Below, piece after piece: positions 25,583 through 37,299 of a DNA stretch of 64,000 nt; position 1 is the stretch's first letter; each line of letters begins with the position of its first letter. A program made the translations under genes and the position numbers. The notes beneath the pieces were generated by a model that was not told where the DNA came from, searched no databases, and saw nothing but the letters and a program-made list of their open reading frames with translations. Source of the stretch: Triticum aestivum (Eukaryota; Streptophyta; Magnoliopsida; Poales; Poaceae); assembly GCF_018294505.1 (NCBI RefSeq), contig NC_057803.1, positions 688,356,678-688,420,677 of the forward strand. Reading direction: 5' to 3'.

Positions 25583-28251
25583 TCATTCAAAAATTACATT
25601 CCTGGCACATTCATCCTCCACAAGGCGGGAACCCTTCAGGACACTCTCATAATACATCTCGGGGCAGCGATGCTCCTTGCCCTCCAGCGGCCCCTCCCTC
25701 ACCAGCTTCACGGCGTCCAGCTTCGCCCAGTGCACCTTCGCCCGGGCAAAAGCCCTATGCGCACCCTCGACGCAGGTGGACCGCTTTATGACTTCAAGCC
25801 GTGGACAGGCGTCGACGAGCCGCCTCACCAGACCGAAGTAGCTGCCGGATAGGGGCTCGCCAGGCCACATCCGGACTATAAGGCCCCTCATGGCTTGTTC
25901 GGCCGCCTTGTGAAGCTCGACCAACTGCTTCAGCTGGTCACTCAAGGGCATGGGGTGTTCGGTCTCAGTATACTGAGACCAGAACAACTTCTCTGTTGAG
26001 CTCCCCTCCTCAGCTCGGTAAAACTCCGCGGCGTCCAGTACACTGTGGGGAAGATCTACAGACGCTCCTAGAGAGCTCCGAACTCGGGTAAGAAAAAGGA
26101 AAGTTTCCTTCACATGCTTGCTTTGCATAATGAATGCCTTACCCGCGGCTATCTTCTTCACCGCATCAATCTCCTGGAGGGCCTTGTGGGCTTCAGCTTT
26201 GGCGCTCCGGGCGCTTTCGAGCGCCTTCTCAGGCTCGGACTCTCGCATCTAAGAGTCAAGCTCCAAGGACTCGTGTTTCTTGGCGAGAGCCTCGAGCTCT
26301 TGTTGCACCTTGCCCACTCGGGCTTCTTGTTTCTCCTGCTCAATGCGCTCCTTGGCCGCTTTGTCTTCGGCCTCGGACAGCGCCTTCTTCAGGGTCGCCA
26401 CTTCGGTCGTGGCCCCTGGAAAATTCATGATGATCCTATTACTTTACACCCGAACTACTTTTATTTTATATAGACAAGGTATTGCTTGCCTTTGCTCTCC
26501 TCGAGCTGCCTCTTGGTAAGGCCAAGCTTGTTCTCGGACCGCTCCAGGTCCTGCTTCAGCGCAGAGACCTCCGTTGTACGTGCGGCAGCGGCCAACAGTG
26601 AAGCCTGCACATATACATAGATATATTCTGATTAGACTCCCGAGTCATCATTTGATCCTCTATTCGGCCTTTCTACTCGAACGCCGAACAGAGCATCAGG
26701 GGCTACTATCTATGCGGCAATATTTTCTTATATTTTGATTGCTTACCTCAAAGCCTGTTAGGAGGCTGGCGCAAGCTTCAGTCAGTCCGTTTTTTGTGGA
26801 CTGAACTTTCTCGATCACCACACTCATGATAGTACGGTGCTCTTCATCGATGGAAGCGCCGCGAAGCGCTTCCAGCAAGTTGTCCGGTGCCTCTGGATAG
26901 ACAGAGGACACCGGCATGGGCGGCTTGCCCCTTAACAGGGGGTCGCCCGCCGGAGTCCGGAACCACCAAAGATTCCGGTGCAGTGTTCGGCTGGGGGCCG
27001 AACCTGGAGCCCATGGGAGTCCGGCTCCCTTTGCGCCCAAGGTCCAGAAGGTCGCCTCAAGGCGCCCCCAGGACTGCCTCCCCTTGGCCCGATGCCTGTT
27101 GAGACAACACCTCGACGTTGTCCGTAGGGAAAGGGGTGGAGGCGGTCAGAAGAGAACCGTCGTTCATAACCGACGAGTCCAACGAACCGCTCGACGAAGA
27201 TACGTCGAGATGAGCTCGGGACGGACTGCATAATCATGTTTGGCATGAGGAGAAGCAGTGCAGTAAAACATACCATGAATTACTATGGTGTCCGGATACT
27301 TACGACTTCACCAGGGGCTTGACCCTGGGTAGCCACTCGTCACCGCTGTAGGCGGCCGTCGTGGAGCAGTCCGGAGGGAGGGTCCTGCCCTTCTTGGACC
27401 CTTCGGCCTCCCCGGTTGGGTCGGCCTTCCTTTTCTTGTCTCCCCGGGCTGGGGGGGAGGACTTTCCTCTTCCTCCTCCTTGTTTTCGTGGGAGGAGGGC
27501 GCGTCAGTGTTATCGGACGATGAGTCCGATACAACCTTGCGCCGGAGACCCTTTCGGGTCCCCGCGGCCTTCTTCTTGGCCTTCTTCACCGACACCTCGT
27601 AATGTGCCGAAACCAGCATCTCCGTCAGGAGAGCATCTGCAGGATCTTCTGGTAGGGGGGCGGGGCAATCAATCTGCTCCGTTGTCTTCACCCAGTCCTG
27701 TTAAAGGCATGGAAGGCTTAGATCCCACACATGATTAAACTGGGGCAAATGGATACCCTGTGAAATATAAAAACTTACCTGATTGGCACGGCACTTTGCG
27801 CTGAGTCTGTGGTCCTCGGTGAGGGAAGGAGGTACCTCGGCGCCCTTGAACAGCACCCTCCAGACGTCCTTGTGTGTCGTGTCATAAAGCTATCGCAGCG
27901 TCTGGTGCTTGGCCGGGTCGAACTCCCACAAGTTGAATACCCGTTGTTAACACGGGAGAATCCGGCGGAAGAGCATGACCTGGACCACGTTGACGAGCTT
28001 GATTTTCTTGCTCATCATGTTCTTGATGCAGGTCTGGAGTCCGGTCAGCTCTACCGAGGAACCCCAAGACAGGCCCTTCTCTTTCCAGGAGGTGAGTCGT
28101 GTGGGGATTCCGGATCGGAATTCGAGGGTCGCCACCCAGTTGGTGTCGCGCGGCTCGGTGATGTAGAACCACCCCGATTGCCATCCCTTTATGGTCTCCA
28201 CATAGGAGCCTTCAAGCCAGGTGACATTAGGCATCTTGCCCACCATGGCGC
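25583..28251 (-). pseudogene. Antisense gene carried by Fatima-1 (plant 'putative gypsy type transposon' protein), exons 2 onward
   Basis: Minus-strand gene running against the element. Exon 28251-27779 (MVGKMPNVTWLEGSYVET, KGWQSGWFYITEPRDTNW) completes the conserved N-terminal domain and ends at a CAG|GTAAGT donor. The next exon starts at 27697 after an AACAG acceptor and encodes a Lys/Ser/Glu-rich linker. Further pieces near 27230-26700 and 26590-26490 lead to a last exon (about 26420-25583) with a long coiled coil (ALSEAEDKAAKERIEQEKQE) and a conserved tail. Stops in the N-terminal exon (near 27955 and 27893), in the linker exon (27308) and at about 26250 show it is dead. The domain resembles the plant-specific family annotated as putative gypsy type transposon; its function is unknown. 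Confidence 0.72.
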
Positions 28252-29902
28252 TGATACGTCTCCAACGTATCTATAATTTTTTATTGCTCCATGCTATATT
28301 ATCTACTGTTTTGGGCAATATTGGGCTTTACTATCCACTTTTACTTTTGGGACTAACCTATTAACCGGAGGCCCAGCCCAGATTTGTTGTTTTATGCCTA
28401 TTTCAGTGTTTTGAAGAAAAGGAATATCAGACGGAGTCGAAACGGAACGGAATCAACTGGAGAAGTTATTTTTGGAAGTAAACACACCTGATGAACTTGG
28501 ACCCCACGTCAGAAGATACGGGAGCTGCCCACGAGGGTGGGGGGCGCCCCCCCTAGGGCATGCCCCCTGCCTCGTGGGGCCCCCGTGGCTCCCCTGACGT
28601 GCTTCTTCTGCCTATATAACTCCATATACCCTAAAACTTCCAAAACGTAGAATAGATCGGGAGTTCCGCCGCCAGAAGCCTCCGTAGCCACCGAAAACCA
28701 ATCTAGACCCGTTCTGGCACCCTGCCGGAGGGGCAATCCTTCTCCGGTGGCCATCTTCATCATCCCTGCACTCTCCATGACGAGGAGGGAGTAGTTCTCC
28801 CTCGGGGCTGAGGGTATGTACCAGTAGCTATGTGTTTGATCTCTCTCTCTCGTGTTCTTGATTTGGCACAATCTTGATGTATCGCGAGCTTTGCTATTAT
28901 AGTTGGATCTTATGTTTCTCCTCCCCCTCTGCTCTCTTGTAATGGATTGAGTTTCCCCTTTGAAGTTATATTATCGGATTGAGTCTTTAAAGATTTGAGA
29001 ACACTTGATGTATGTCTTGCTGTGGATATCTGTGGTGACAATGGGATACCACGTTCCACTTGATGTATGTTAAGGTGATCAACTTGCGGGTTTCGTGACA
29101 TTGGGAACCTATGCATAGGGTTTGGCACACGTTTTCGTCGTGATTCTCCGGTAGAAACTTTGGGGCACTCTTTGAGGTCCTTTGTGTTGGTTGAATAGAT
29201 GAATCTGAGATTGTGTGATGCATATCGTATAATCATACCCACGGATACTTGAGGTGACATTGGAGTATCTAGGTGACATTAGGGTTTTGGTTGATTTGTA
29301 TCTTAAGGTGTTATTCTAGTATGAACTCTAGGGCTGTTTGTGACACTCATAGGAATAGCCCAACGGATTGATTGGAAAGAATAACTTTGAGGTGGTTTCG
29401 TACCCTACCATAATCTCTTCGTTCGTTCTCCGCTATTAGTGACTTTGGAGTGACACTTTGTTGCATGTTGAGGGATAGTTATGTGATCCAATTATGCTAG
29501 TATTGTTGAGGGAACTTACACTAGTGAAAGTATGAACCCTAGGCCTTATTTCCACACATTGCAATACCGTTTACGCTCACTTTTATCATTAGTTACCTTA
29601 CTGTTTTTATAATTTCAGATTAAAAAAATCTTTATCTACTATCCGTATACCACTTGTTTCACCATCTCTTCGCCGAACTAGTGCACCTATGCAATTTACC
29701 ATTGTATTGGGTGTGTTGGGGACACAAGAGACTCTTTGTTATTTGGTTGCAGGGTTGCTTGAGAGAGACCATCTTCATCCTACGCCTCCTGCGGATTGAT
29801 AAACCTTAGGTCATCCACTTGAGGGAAATTTGCTACTGTCCTACAAACCTCTGCACTTGGAGGCCCAACAACGTCTACAAGAAGAAGGTTGTGTAGTAGA
29901 CA
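28252..29902 (+). repeat. 5' LTR of element C (1651 bp)
   Basis: Begins TGATACGTCTCCAACG and ends ...GTGTAGTAGACA, 13 bases before the primer-binding site (29916-29933, TAGCACCGTTGCCGGGGA). It contains the GC-rich hairpin with CCCACGAGG/CCTCGTGGG arms (28527-28580), followed by a TATA-like CTATATAAC near 28611. Confidence 0.9.
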
Positions 29903-29915
29903 TCAAGCTCTTTTC

Positions 29916-29933
29916 TAGCACCGTTGCCGGGGA
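29916..29933 (+). other. Primer-binding site of element C
   Basis: TAGCACCGTTGCCGGGGA, two changes from the form in element D. It confirms plus-strand orientation and the LTR end at 29902. Confidence 0.82.
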
Positions 29934-30030
29934 GGTTAGCACTTGAAGGTATATCTTTAGATCTTGCAATCGAGTCTTTTAGTTTCTTGTTTTATCACTA
30001 GTTTAGTTTATAAAAGAAAATTCCAAAAGA

Positions 30031-30795
30031 ATGGATTTGAGTTTGTCTCATACGCTTCACCTTTTTAATATCTTTTGTGAGTATGATGGAAAGGATAATT
30101 GTGCTCAAGTGCTAGAAGAAGAAATCTATAAAATGTTCGGCACTAAATATTTGAATGATGAGCATGATTGCAATGTTGTTAGTATGAATTCCTTGAATAT
30201 CCATGATGCTAATGATATGCAAAGCCACAAGCTTGGGGAAGCTATGTTTGATGAAGATGATATTTTTTGTCCCCCAAGCTTTGATGAGCAAATTTATTAT
30301 GATGAAAGCATGCCTCCTATCTATGATGATTATTGTGATGACACGTATGCTTTAAAGAATAGTGATAACCGTGAAACTTATCATCTTGATCTTAATTTTC
30401 AATCACATGATAGTTATTTTGTTGAGTTTGCTCCCACTATTATTCATGAGAAGAATTTTGCTTATGTGGAGAGTAGTAAATTTTCTATGCTTGTAGATCA
30501 TGAAAAGAATGCTTTAAGTGCTGGTTATATTGTTGAATTCATTCATGATGCTACCGAAAATTATTATGAGGGAAGAATATATGCTTGTAGGAATTGCAAT
30601 AATATCAAGTTTCCTCTTTATGTGCTTACAATCTTGAAGTTATGCTTGTTTTACCTTCCTATGCAAGTTGATCCTTGTTCCCACAAGTTGTTTGCTCACA
30701 AAATCCCTATGCATAGGAAGTGGGTTAGACTTAAATGTGTTAGTCATATTCTTCATGATGCTCTCTTCATGTTACAATTCTTATCTTTTATATGA
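30031..30795 (+). CDS. Sabrina-type ORF of element C, intact, 254 aa, function unknown
   Basis: An uninterrupted frame starting MDLSLSHTLHLFNIFCEYDG just 3' of the primer-binding site, where gag normally lies. It shares its start, the EDDIFCPPSFDEQIYYDESM block and FAYVESSKFSMLVDH with the broken ORF of element A, but lacks A's CCHC knuckle and basic stretch through an internal deletion. Its C-terminal third (YACRNCNNIKFPLYVLTILK, HKLFAHKIPMHRKWVRLKC) is rich in Cys, His and hydrophobic residues. No catalytic motif is visible. I cannot assign a function; a particle or RNA-packaging role is only suggested by position. The frame stays open although the element is non-autonomous, which is worth noting. 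Confidence 0.65.
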   Translation: MDLSLSHTLHLFNIFCEYDGKDNCAQVLEEEIYKMFGTKYLNDEHDCNVVSMNSLNIHDANDMQSHKLGEAMFDEDDIFCPPSFDEQIYYDESMPPIYDDYCDDTYALKNSDNRETYHLDLNFQSHDSYFVEFAPTIIHEKNFAYVESSKFSMLVDHEKNALSAGYIVEFIHDATENYYEGRIYACRNCNNIKFPLYVLTILKLCLFYLPMQVDPCSHKLFAHKIPMHRKWVRLKCVSHILHDALFMLQFLSFI

Positions 30796-30937
30796 GCATC
30801 ATTGAAATCATCATGCCTAGCTAGGGGCGTTAAACGATAGCGCTTGTTGGACGCAACCCAATTTTATTTTTGTTCCTTGCTTTTTGTTCCTGTTTAGTAA
30901 TAAATAATTCATCTAGCCTCTATTTAGATGTGGTTTT

Positions 30938-32101
30938 TGATACGTCTCCGTCGTATCTACTTTTCCAAACACTTTTGCCCTTGTTTTGGACTCTAACTTG
31001 TATGATTTGAATGGAACTAACCCGGACTGGTGTTGTTTTCAGCAGAATTACCATGGTGTTGTTTTATGTGCAGAAAACAAATATTCTCGGAATGACCTGA
31101 AACTCCACGGAACATCTTAGAAAAAACAATAAAAAATCCTCACCAAAGATGAAGACCAGGGGGCCCACACCCTTCTCATGAGGGCGGGGGGCGCCCCCCC
31201 CCCCTAGGGCGCGCCCCCCCTACCTCGTGGGCCCCCTGGAAACCCTCCGACGCCAACTCCAACTCTATATATTTGCTTTCGGAGAGAAAAAAATCAAAGA
31301 GAAGAAATCATCGCGTTTTTTACGATACGGAGCCACCTAAAACCTCTCGGGAGGGCTGATCTGGAGTCCGTTCAGGGCTCCGGAGAGGGGGATTCGTCGC
31401 CGTCGTCATCATCAACCATCCTCCATCACCAATTTCATGATGCTCACCACCGTGAGTGAGTAATTCCATCATAGGCTTGTTGGACGGTGATGGGTTGGAT
31501 GAGATTTATCATGTAATCGAGTTAGTTTTGTTAGGGTTTGATCCCTAGTATCCATTATGTTCTGAGATTGATGTTGCTATGACTTTGCTATGCTTAATGC
31601 TTGTCACTACGGCCCGAGTGCCATGATTTCAGATCTGAACCTATTATGTTTTCATGAATATATGTGAGTTCTTGATCCAATCTTGCAAGTCTATAGTCAC
31701 CTACTATGTGTTATGATCCGGCAACCACGAAGTGACAATAATCGGGACCACTCCCGGTGATGATCATAGTTTGAGGAGTTCATGTATTCACTATGTGCTA
31801 ATGCTTTGTTCCGGTTCTCTATTAAAAGGAGGCCTTAATATCCCTTAGTTTCCAATAGGACCCCACTGCCACGGGAGGGTAGGACAAAGATGTCATGCAA
31901 GTTCTTTTCCATAAGCACGTATGACTATATACGGAATACATGCCTATATTACATTGACGAATTGGAGCTAGTTCTGTGTCACCCTATGTTATGACTGTTA
32001 CATGATGACACATCTGGCATAATTATCCATCACTGTTCCGGTGCCTACGAGTTTTCCATATACTGGTTCTCGCTTATTTACTTTTCCGCTGCTATTGTTA
32101 C
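30938..32101 (+). repeat. 5' LTR of element D, first part
   Basis: Starts TGATACGTCTCCGTCG after GTTTT. It contains the GC-rich hairpin (31159-31237) and TATA-like CTATATATTTG near 31266. Interrupted by E at 32101/32102 (duplication GTTAC); it resumes at 34922. The joined length of about 1413 bp agrees with the 1421-bp 3' LTR. Confidence 0.9.
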
Positions 32102-33262
32102 TGAAAGAACATGCGGTGCCCCCATGTTTGGTTTTGGTAATTGATGACAATCTCTATGGACTAATGGTTTCCTTGAGTTGTATTTGAAGGGTTTGTCCAT
32201 AGGCTTTTCTTGGAGTCCATGTGTTGGTTTTAAGGAGAGTTTGTGATGACCATCGTCCTTTTAAGGAATTATCCAAAGATCGGTCATGTGAGTGTTGAGC
32301 TTATTGCAAGCATGTCTTGAAGAATAAGATTGTGTGATCATTCATGTCCACCTTCAAGACATCATCCAAATGAAGAGAGTTGAAAAGAGTCAACACACAA
32401 AGCGCACAAGATGTACCGAGGGATCAAGTCCCATGGTATGGTAAGCATTGTCCATTACACTTTGTGTGCTAACCCATGGTCTTCGCGAGAGTTCTTTATG
32501 GGGTTAGGTTGCGGTGTGCAAGTTCAAGTGATGTATCATGAAGAGATCAAGTGCTTGAAGCTTGCCGTCCATTGTGGTGACAATGGACTTGTGAAGATGA
32601 GCGGAAGAGTGGCTCACCCATAGTGGAGTATGGGGGAGCAATCAACTAGTCTTCATCGAGCCAACGCAATCAAGAAAGGTGGTCCATCTTGAGGAGGAGT
32701 AGATCATCATCATCTAGCTCAAGTGGACTTTGTGCAAGGCAAAGGTTTGCCCTTGATAGGTTTTCTATTTTACCGGTCTCATGGTAGTTGTGGGAGACCG
32801 GGTTATAGGATCGATTGCCGTACTATCAAGGGGGGCTCTCGATGAGTTGCTTGATCGTATCGTTCGTAGAGAGCTCAAACCATTGCATCCTTGCATCATC
32901 CTTATTGGTTCTTGTTTGGTTCTTCTCCTTGTGAGTTTTGGAGCTTTTGGTCATTTTTATGACAAGCTCGAGTTCATCGAAAACGGAGTTCACATGCGTC
33001 TTCTATGATGTTTTCGATGTTGGAGGGTATGCCGGTTCTTCTCTGTTGGAGGTTTCTCTCCTCTCTTGTTAGGCATACCTCCTCTGCCTCTTCTTACTAA
33101 CCAGTCTCTGTTTTGATGCTACTCGTTGTCTTGTATCCAACAAGCTTGAGTTTTCTCAATTCGGAGCTCATTTGCGGAAGTTATGGCAGTTCTGGTTTTA
33201 TTGTTACCCCCGTTGTCTTCTCTGCAAAATGAAGGACTCCTAGTGTTGCTGATCTAGGGCAT

Positions 33263-33808
33263 GCGGTAGTACTGCTCTTTGGAGCGGTAGTACCGCAGGC
33301 CCTTGCGGTAGTACCGCTCTGTTGGAACGGTACTACCGTGGCCTCAGGCCAGGCGCAGCTGCTCGAGCGGTAGTAGGGGCGGATGTAATTTTTTACATCC
33401 GCGCCCTACGCGGTAGTACCGTGCCGTGGGCTCGGTAGTACCGTGGGCTCTGGCCAGGCTCAGCAGCATGAGCGGACGTAGGGGCGGATGTAATTTTTTA
33501 CATCCGCGCCCTACGCGGTAGTACCGCTCTTCGTGTGCGGTAGTACCGTGCCGGAGTTTTTGCGCAGGTCCTCCCTCAGCGGAAGTAGGCACGGATGTAA
33601 TTTATTTCATCCGCGCCCTTCCCAGGCTGAGACTTTCCTGCCTTGCGGTAGTACCGCAAGGGGGAGCGGTAGTACCGCGCAAGCGGTAGTACTGCCCCCT
33701 AGTCAGGCAAGTTCCGGCCTATGCTGCTGTCGCGGTAGTACCGTGGTCCTCCACGGTAGTACCGCGCAGCCTCGCGGTAGTACCGCGCCCCTGGTGCGGT
33801 AGTACCGC
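33263..33808. repeat. Cluster of about 15 short palindromes in LTR E
   Basis: The 13-bp palindrome GCGGTAGTACCGC, or a close form (CGGTAGTACCG, GCGGTAGTACTGC, CGGTACTACCG), occurs about 15 times in 546 bp, at irregular spacing. Three further degenerate copies are joined to a second inverted repeat with arms GCGGATGTAA/TTACATCCGC around 33371, 33482 and 33590. The RNA would form many small hairpins. The spacing is too irregular for a simple tandem array. Function unknown. Confidence 0.85.
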
Positions 33809-34395
33809 GTTGTGCGGGCTGAGTGAGGGGATAACGGTTGGATTTTCTCCCCTCCTATAAAAGGGGGTCTTCTTCCCCATTGAGTCCAATTCTTTGAGCT
33901 CGTGTTCTTCCCCCATTGTTGACCTTCTTCGAGCTTGCTAACTCTCAATCCCTCCATGGATTCTTGCTAGTTTTTGAGGGAAAAGAGAGAGGAGATCTAG
34001 ATCCACATTTCCACCAATCACTTTCTCCTCTATGTGAGGGGAGCCCCTTGGATCTAGTTCTTGGAGTTCTTGGTGTTCTCCTTCTTGTTCTTCCTCTCAT
34101 TTTCCTCCCTAGCATTAGTTGCTTCGGTGGGATTTGAGAGAGAAGGACTTGGGCACTCCGTGTGCCCTTGCCATTGCACTTGGTGCATCGGTTTGAGTTC
34201 TCCACGTGATACGTGGAAGTTACAAGTTGAGAAGCTTATTACTCTTGGGTGCTTGGTGCCCTTGAGCTTGTTTATCTTGGGTGCTTGGGCCCCCTAGTCG
34301 GTTGGTGGTGTTCGGAGCTCAATCATTGTGGTGTAAAGCTCCGGGCAAGCGTCGGGGTCTCCAATTAGGTTGTGGAGATCGCCCCGAGCAATTTG

Positions 34396-34501
34396 ACGGG
34401 TACCGGTGACCGCCTCCAAGGGTTGCCAAAGTGTACGGGTTCGGTGACCGCCCCCAAGGGTCGCCATTTGTACGGGTTCGGTGACCGCCCTCAAGGGTCC
34501 C
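34396..34501. repeat. Tandem repeat, about 37-39 bp x 2.8, in LTR E
   Basis: Three successive units starting ACGGGT and containing CGGTGACCGCC and CAAGGGT begin at 34396, 34435 and 34472; the third is shortened. They differ by a few substitutions and short indels. Confidence 0.8.
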
Positions 34502-34921
34502 TTAGTGGAATCACGGCATCTTGCATTGTGCGAGGGCGTGAGGAGATTACGGTGGCCCTAGTGGCTTCTTGGGGAGCATTGTGCCTCCACACCGCTCCAA
34601 ACGGAGATTAGCATCCGCAAGGGTGTGAACTTCGGGATACATCATCGTCTCCTCGTGCCTCGGTTATCTCTTACCCGAGCCCTTTACTTATGCACTTTAC
34701 TGTGTGATAGCCATATTGTTATTTGTCATATATCTTGCTATCACTTTGTTGCTTACCTTGCTTAGCATAAGTTGTTGGTGCACATAGGTGAGCCTAGTTG
34801 TTGTAGGTTTTGTGCTTGACAAATTAACTGCTAGGTTTATTCCGCATTTGTTCGAGCCTCTACCGTAATTATTTTAAAACGCCTATTCACCCCCCCTCTA
34901 GGCGACATCCACGATCTTTCA

Positions 34922-35175
34922 GTTACAATCACTACAAAATACCAAAAACATTACTTTTGCTATCTTTACTTTTGTTGCTGCTACCACCACTATCATATTA
35001 CTTTGCTACTAAACACTTTGCTGCAGATACTAAGTTTCTAGGTGTGGTTGAATTAACAACTCAGCTGCTAATACTTGAGAATATTCTTTGGCTCCCCTTA
35101 TGTCGAATCAATAAATTTGGGTTGAATACTCTACCCTCGAAAGCTGTTGCGATCCCCTATACTTGTGGGTTATCA
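34922..35175 (+). repeat. 5' LTR of element D, second part
   Basis: Resumes with the duplicated GTTAC and ends CTTGTGGGTTATCA, identical in layout to the end of the 3' LTR (43426). Confidence 0.9.
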
Positions 35176-35186
35176 AGACTAATTTC

Positions 35187-35204
35187 TGGCGCCGTTGCCG
35201 GGGA
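35187..35204 (+). other. Primer-binding site of element D
   Basis: TGGCGCCGTTGCCGGGGA, the uncorrupted form of the site found in A, B and C, 11 bases after the LTR end. Confidence 0.88.
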
Positions 35205-35253
35205 GCATAGCTCTATTCTTTGAGTCATTTGGGATTTATATCTGCTGGACACT

Positions 35254-37293
35254 ATGAAGAACTTGAGAGATCCAAAAACCAAGATCTATCCCTCAACTAC
35301 GAGGGGAGGTAAGGAACTGCCATCTAGCTCTGCACTTGATTCACCTTCTGTTATGAGTAAGTTTGCGACACCTACATCTGCTTCTGCTATTCGTTCTGAT
35401 ATATCGCATGTTATTGATGATGCCACTTCTGCTATGCACGCTACTTATGATGAAACTGCTTCTATGCCTGATACTATTGTGCCCCTTAGTGAATTTCTTG
35501 ATGAACAAATTGCTAGGGCTAGAGAAAAAGAAATTATTGAATCTAAATACGATGATGATAGTGATGATGAAAATATGCCTGTTATTCCTGAGGGCTATCT
35601 TTTTGATAGGGAATCTTCTGCCGCTATTTTTGCTTGCAAAGATAGATATGAGCTTAAGAGGTTATTAATTAAATGGAACAAAGAATCACTTAGAGATAAA
35701 ATGAGACCCGACCCTGCTTTTGCTACTTCACCTATATGTGTTCCTGATAAAGATTATGAATTCTCTTTTGATCCTGATATAATTACTTTGATTGAATCTG
35801 ATCCTTTTTATGGCTATGAATCTGAAACTGTTGTGGCACATCTTACTAAGTTAAATGATATAGCTGCCCTGTTTACTAATGATGAGAGATCGTGTTACTT
35901 CTATATACTCAAAATATTTCCGTTCTTATTAAAGGGTGATGCTAAGATATGGTTTAATTCTCTTGATCCTGGTTGCGTGCGTAGTCCCCAGGATATGATT
36001 TATTACTTCTCTGCTAAATATTTCCCTGCTCATAAGAAACAAGCTGCTTTGAGGGAAATATACAACTTTGTGCAAATTAAAGAAGAGAGTCTCCCACAAG
36101 CTTGGGGGAGGCTTCTCAAGTTACTTAATGCTTTGCCTGATCATCCTCTTAAGAAACCTGAAATACTTGATATCTTTTATAATGGACTAACCGATGCTTC
36201 CAGAGATTACCTGGATAGTTGTGCTAGTTCTCTTTTCAGGGAAAGAACACCGGATGAAGCTGAAATTCTATTGAATAATATGTTGATAAATGAAAATAAT
36301 TGGGCACCTCCTGAGCCAGCTCCTGAGCCAATTACTGAGTCTATGCCTAAACCAACTCCGAAGAAGAGAGGTGTTCTATTTCTCAGTCCCGAAGATATGC
36401 AAGAGGCAAAGAAATCTATGAAAGAAAAAGGTATTAAAGCTGAAGACGTTAAGAATTTACCTCCTATTGAAGAAATACATGGTCTTAATATACCGCTTGT
36501 CGAAGAAACATATGATCTTAATTATTTATTTACTGAAGAACCTCCTGATCCTGATATCCCGACACAGGTAGTAAAGGTAAATTCTCTCTATAGATATGAT
36601 AAAGCTGAAGTCCCTCCTACTAAAATTGCTAGTCAGTGCTTGGTTGAGTTTGATAACTTTATGTTTAAGCAAGACGACTTCAATGCTTATTTTGGTAGAC
36701 AATTAAAAGAAAATGCTTATATGATTAGACGCTTGGGTGATTATATGGTTGATATTAAAGGTGAACTTAAACTTGTTAGCAAACATGCTTCTATGGTTAC
36801 CACTCAAGTAGAACAAGTGCTTAAGGCTCAAAAAGAAGTGCTTGATGAAATGAATAGTAAGAAAAATGTTTATGCTGTTAGAGTGGCTACTAGAACTGGT
36901 TAAATGACTCAGGAACCTTTGTATCCTGAAGGCCACCCTAAGAGAATCGAGCAAGATTCTCAAAGAAATAATATTGATGTTCCTAGTTCTTCTAAAAAGA
37001 AGAAGAAGAAAAATGATATAACTGTGCAAACTTCTAGTGAACCTATTGCTGAACCACCTGATAATCCAAATGATACATCTATGTCTGATACTGAAACACA
37101 ATCTGGTAATAAACATGAACCTAGTAAAAATATTAATAATGATGTTCATGATGATGCTCAACCTAGTAATGATAATGATGTAGAAATTGAACCTGTTGTT
37201 GATCTTGATAACCCACAATCAAAGAATCAATGTTATGATAAAAGAGACTTTGTTGCTAGGAAACATGGTAAAGAAATGGAACCATGGGTTTAG
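35254..37293 (+). pseudogene. WHAM-like gag of element D
   Basis: The frame starts MKNLRDPKTKIYPSTTRGGK and is open for 549 codons to a TAA at 36901-36903. It then continues in frame to a TAG at 37291. The capsid-like domain lies at about codons 170-330 (FYGYESETVVAHLTKLNDIA, FPFLLKGDAKIWFNSLDPGC, LPQAWGRLLKLLNALPDHPL), followed by a linker and a Lys-rich tail. The TAA replaces a lysine: element B reads GGKMTQEPL where D reads TG-stop-MTQEPL. The gag would build the particle; only the first 549 codons could be made. Codon use is AT-rich, unlike the host gene on the right. Confidence 0.85.
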
Positions 37294-37299
37294 AAACCC

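Larger units (their letters stand above)
20548..28251 (+). mobile_element. Fatima-1, Gypsy retrotransposon, segment 1 (5' LTR, gag, protease, antisense gene)
   Basis: Plus-strand element flanked by ACCGG (20543-20547 and 48305-48309), inserted in the 5' LTR of element A. Both LTRs are present (20548-21019, 47834-48304). Between them lie gag and protease remnants on the plus strand and, in place of reverse transcriptase and integrase, a spliced gene on the minus strand. It is split by element C at 28251/46884. By eye the two LTRs differ at about 20 substitutions and one indel over 471 bp, mostly transitions. That corresponds to roughly 1.5-2 million years at commonly used grass LTR rates. The lack of RT and integrase makes it non-autonomous. 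Confidence 0.88.
28252..30937 (+). mobile_element. Element C, Sabrina-like, segment 1 (5' LTR and ORF)
   Basis: Plus-strand element of the same family as A, inserted in the antisense gene of Fatima-1. It has a full 5' LTR, a primer-binding site and an intact 254-codon ORF, is split by element D at 30937/43427, and ends at 46883 with a very short 3' LTR. The flanks are GGCGC (28247-28251) and GGCAC (46884-46888). Removing the insert with one 5-mer restores the host frame as ...VECGGA|MVGKM.... No pol genes are present. Confidence 0.85.
32102..34921 (+). mobile_element. Solo LTR E (2820 bp), probably SIRE-lineage Copia
   Basis: Bounded by TGAAAGAACATG and CACGATCTTTCA, flanked by perfect GTTAC duplications (32097-32101, 34922-34926), with no internal coding region, primer-binding site or second LTR. 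This is the signature of a solo LTR left by recombination between the two LTRs of an element. The end shares the block CCTATTCACCCCCC with the Maximus-like LTR, which points to a SIRE-lineage Copia. It holds a dense array of short palindromes (33263-33808) and a short tandem repeat (34396-34501). Orientation is taken from that shared LTR end. Small frames inside it have no recognisable content. Confidence 0.85.

Noticed and set aside
33263..33808. The regularly recurring palindromes look like a CRISPR array or a tandem satellite.
   Set aside because: The sequence is plant nuclear DNA, the repeats are only 11-13 bp with unequal spacing, and they lie inside an LTR with its own TSD.
36703..37218. 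Minus-strand 171-codon frame within element D.
   Set aside because: It is antisense to a coherent gag sequence shared with element B and has no domain of its own.
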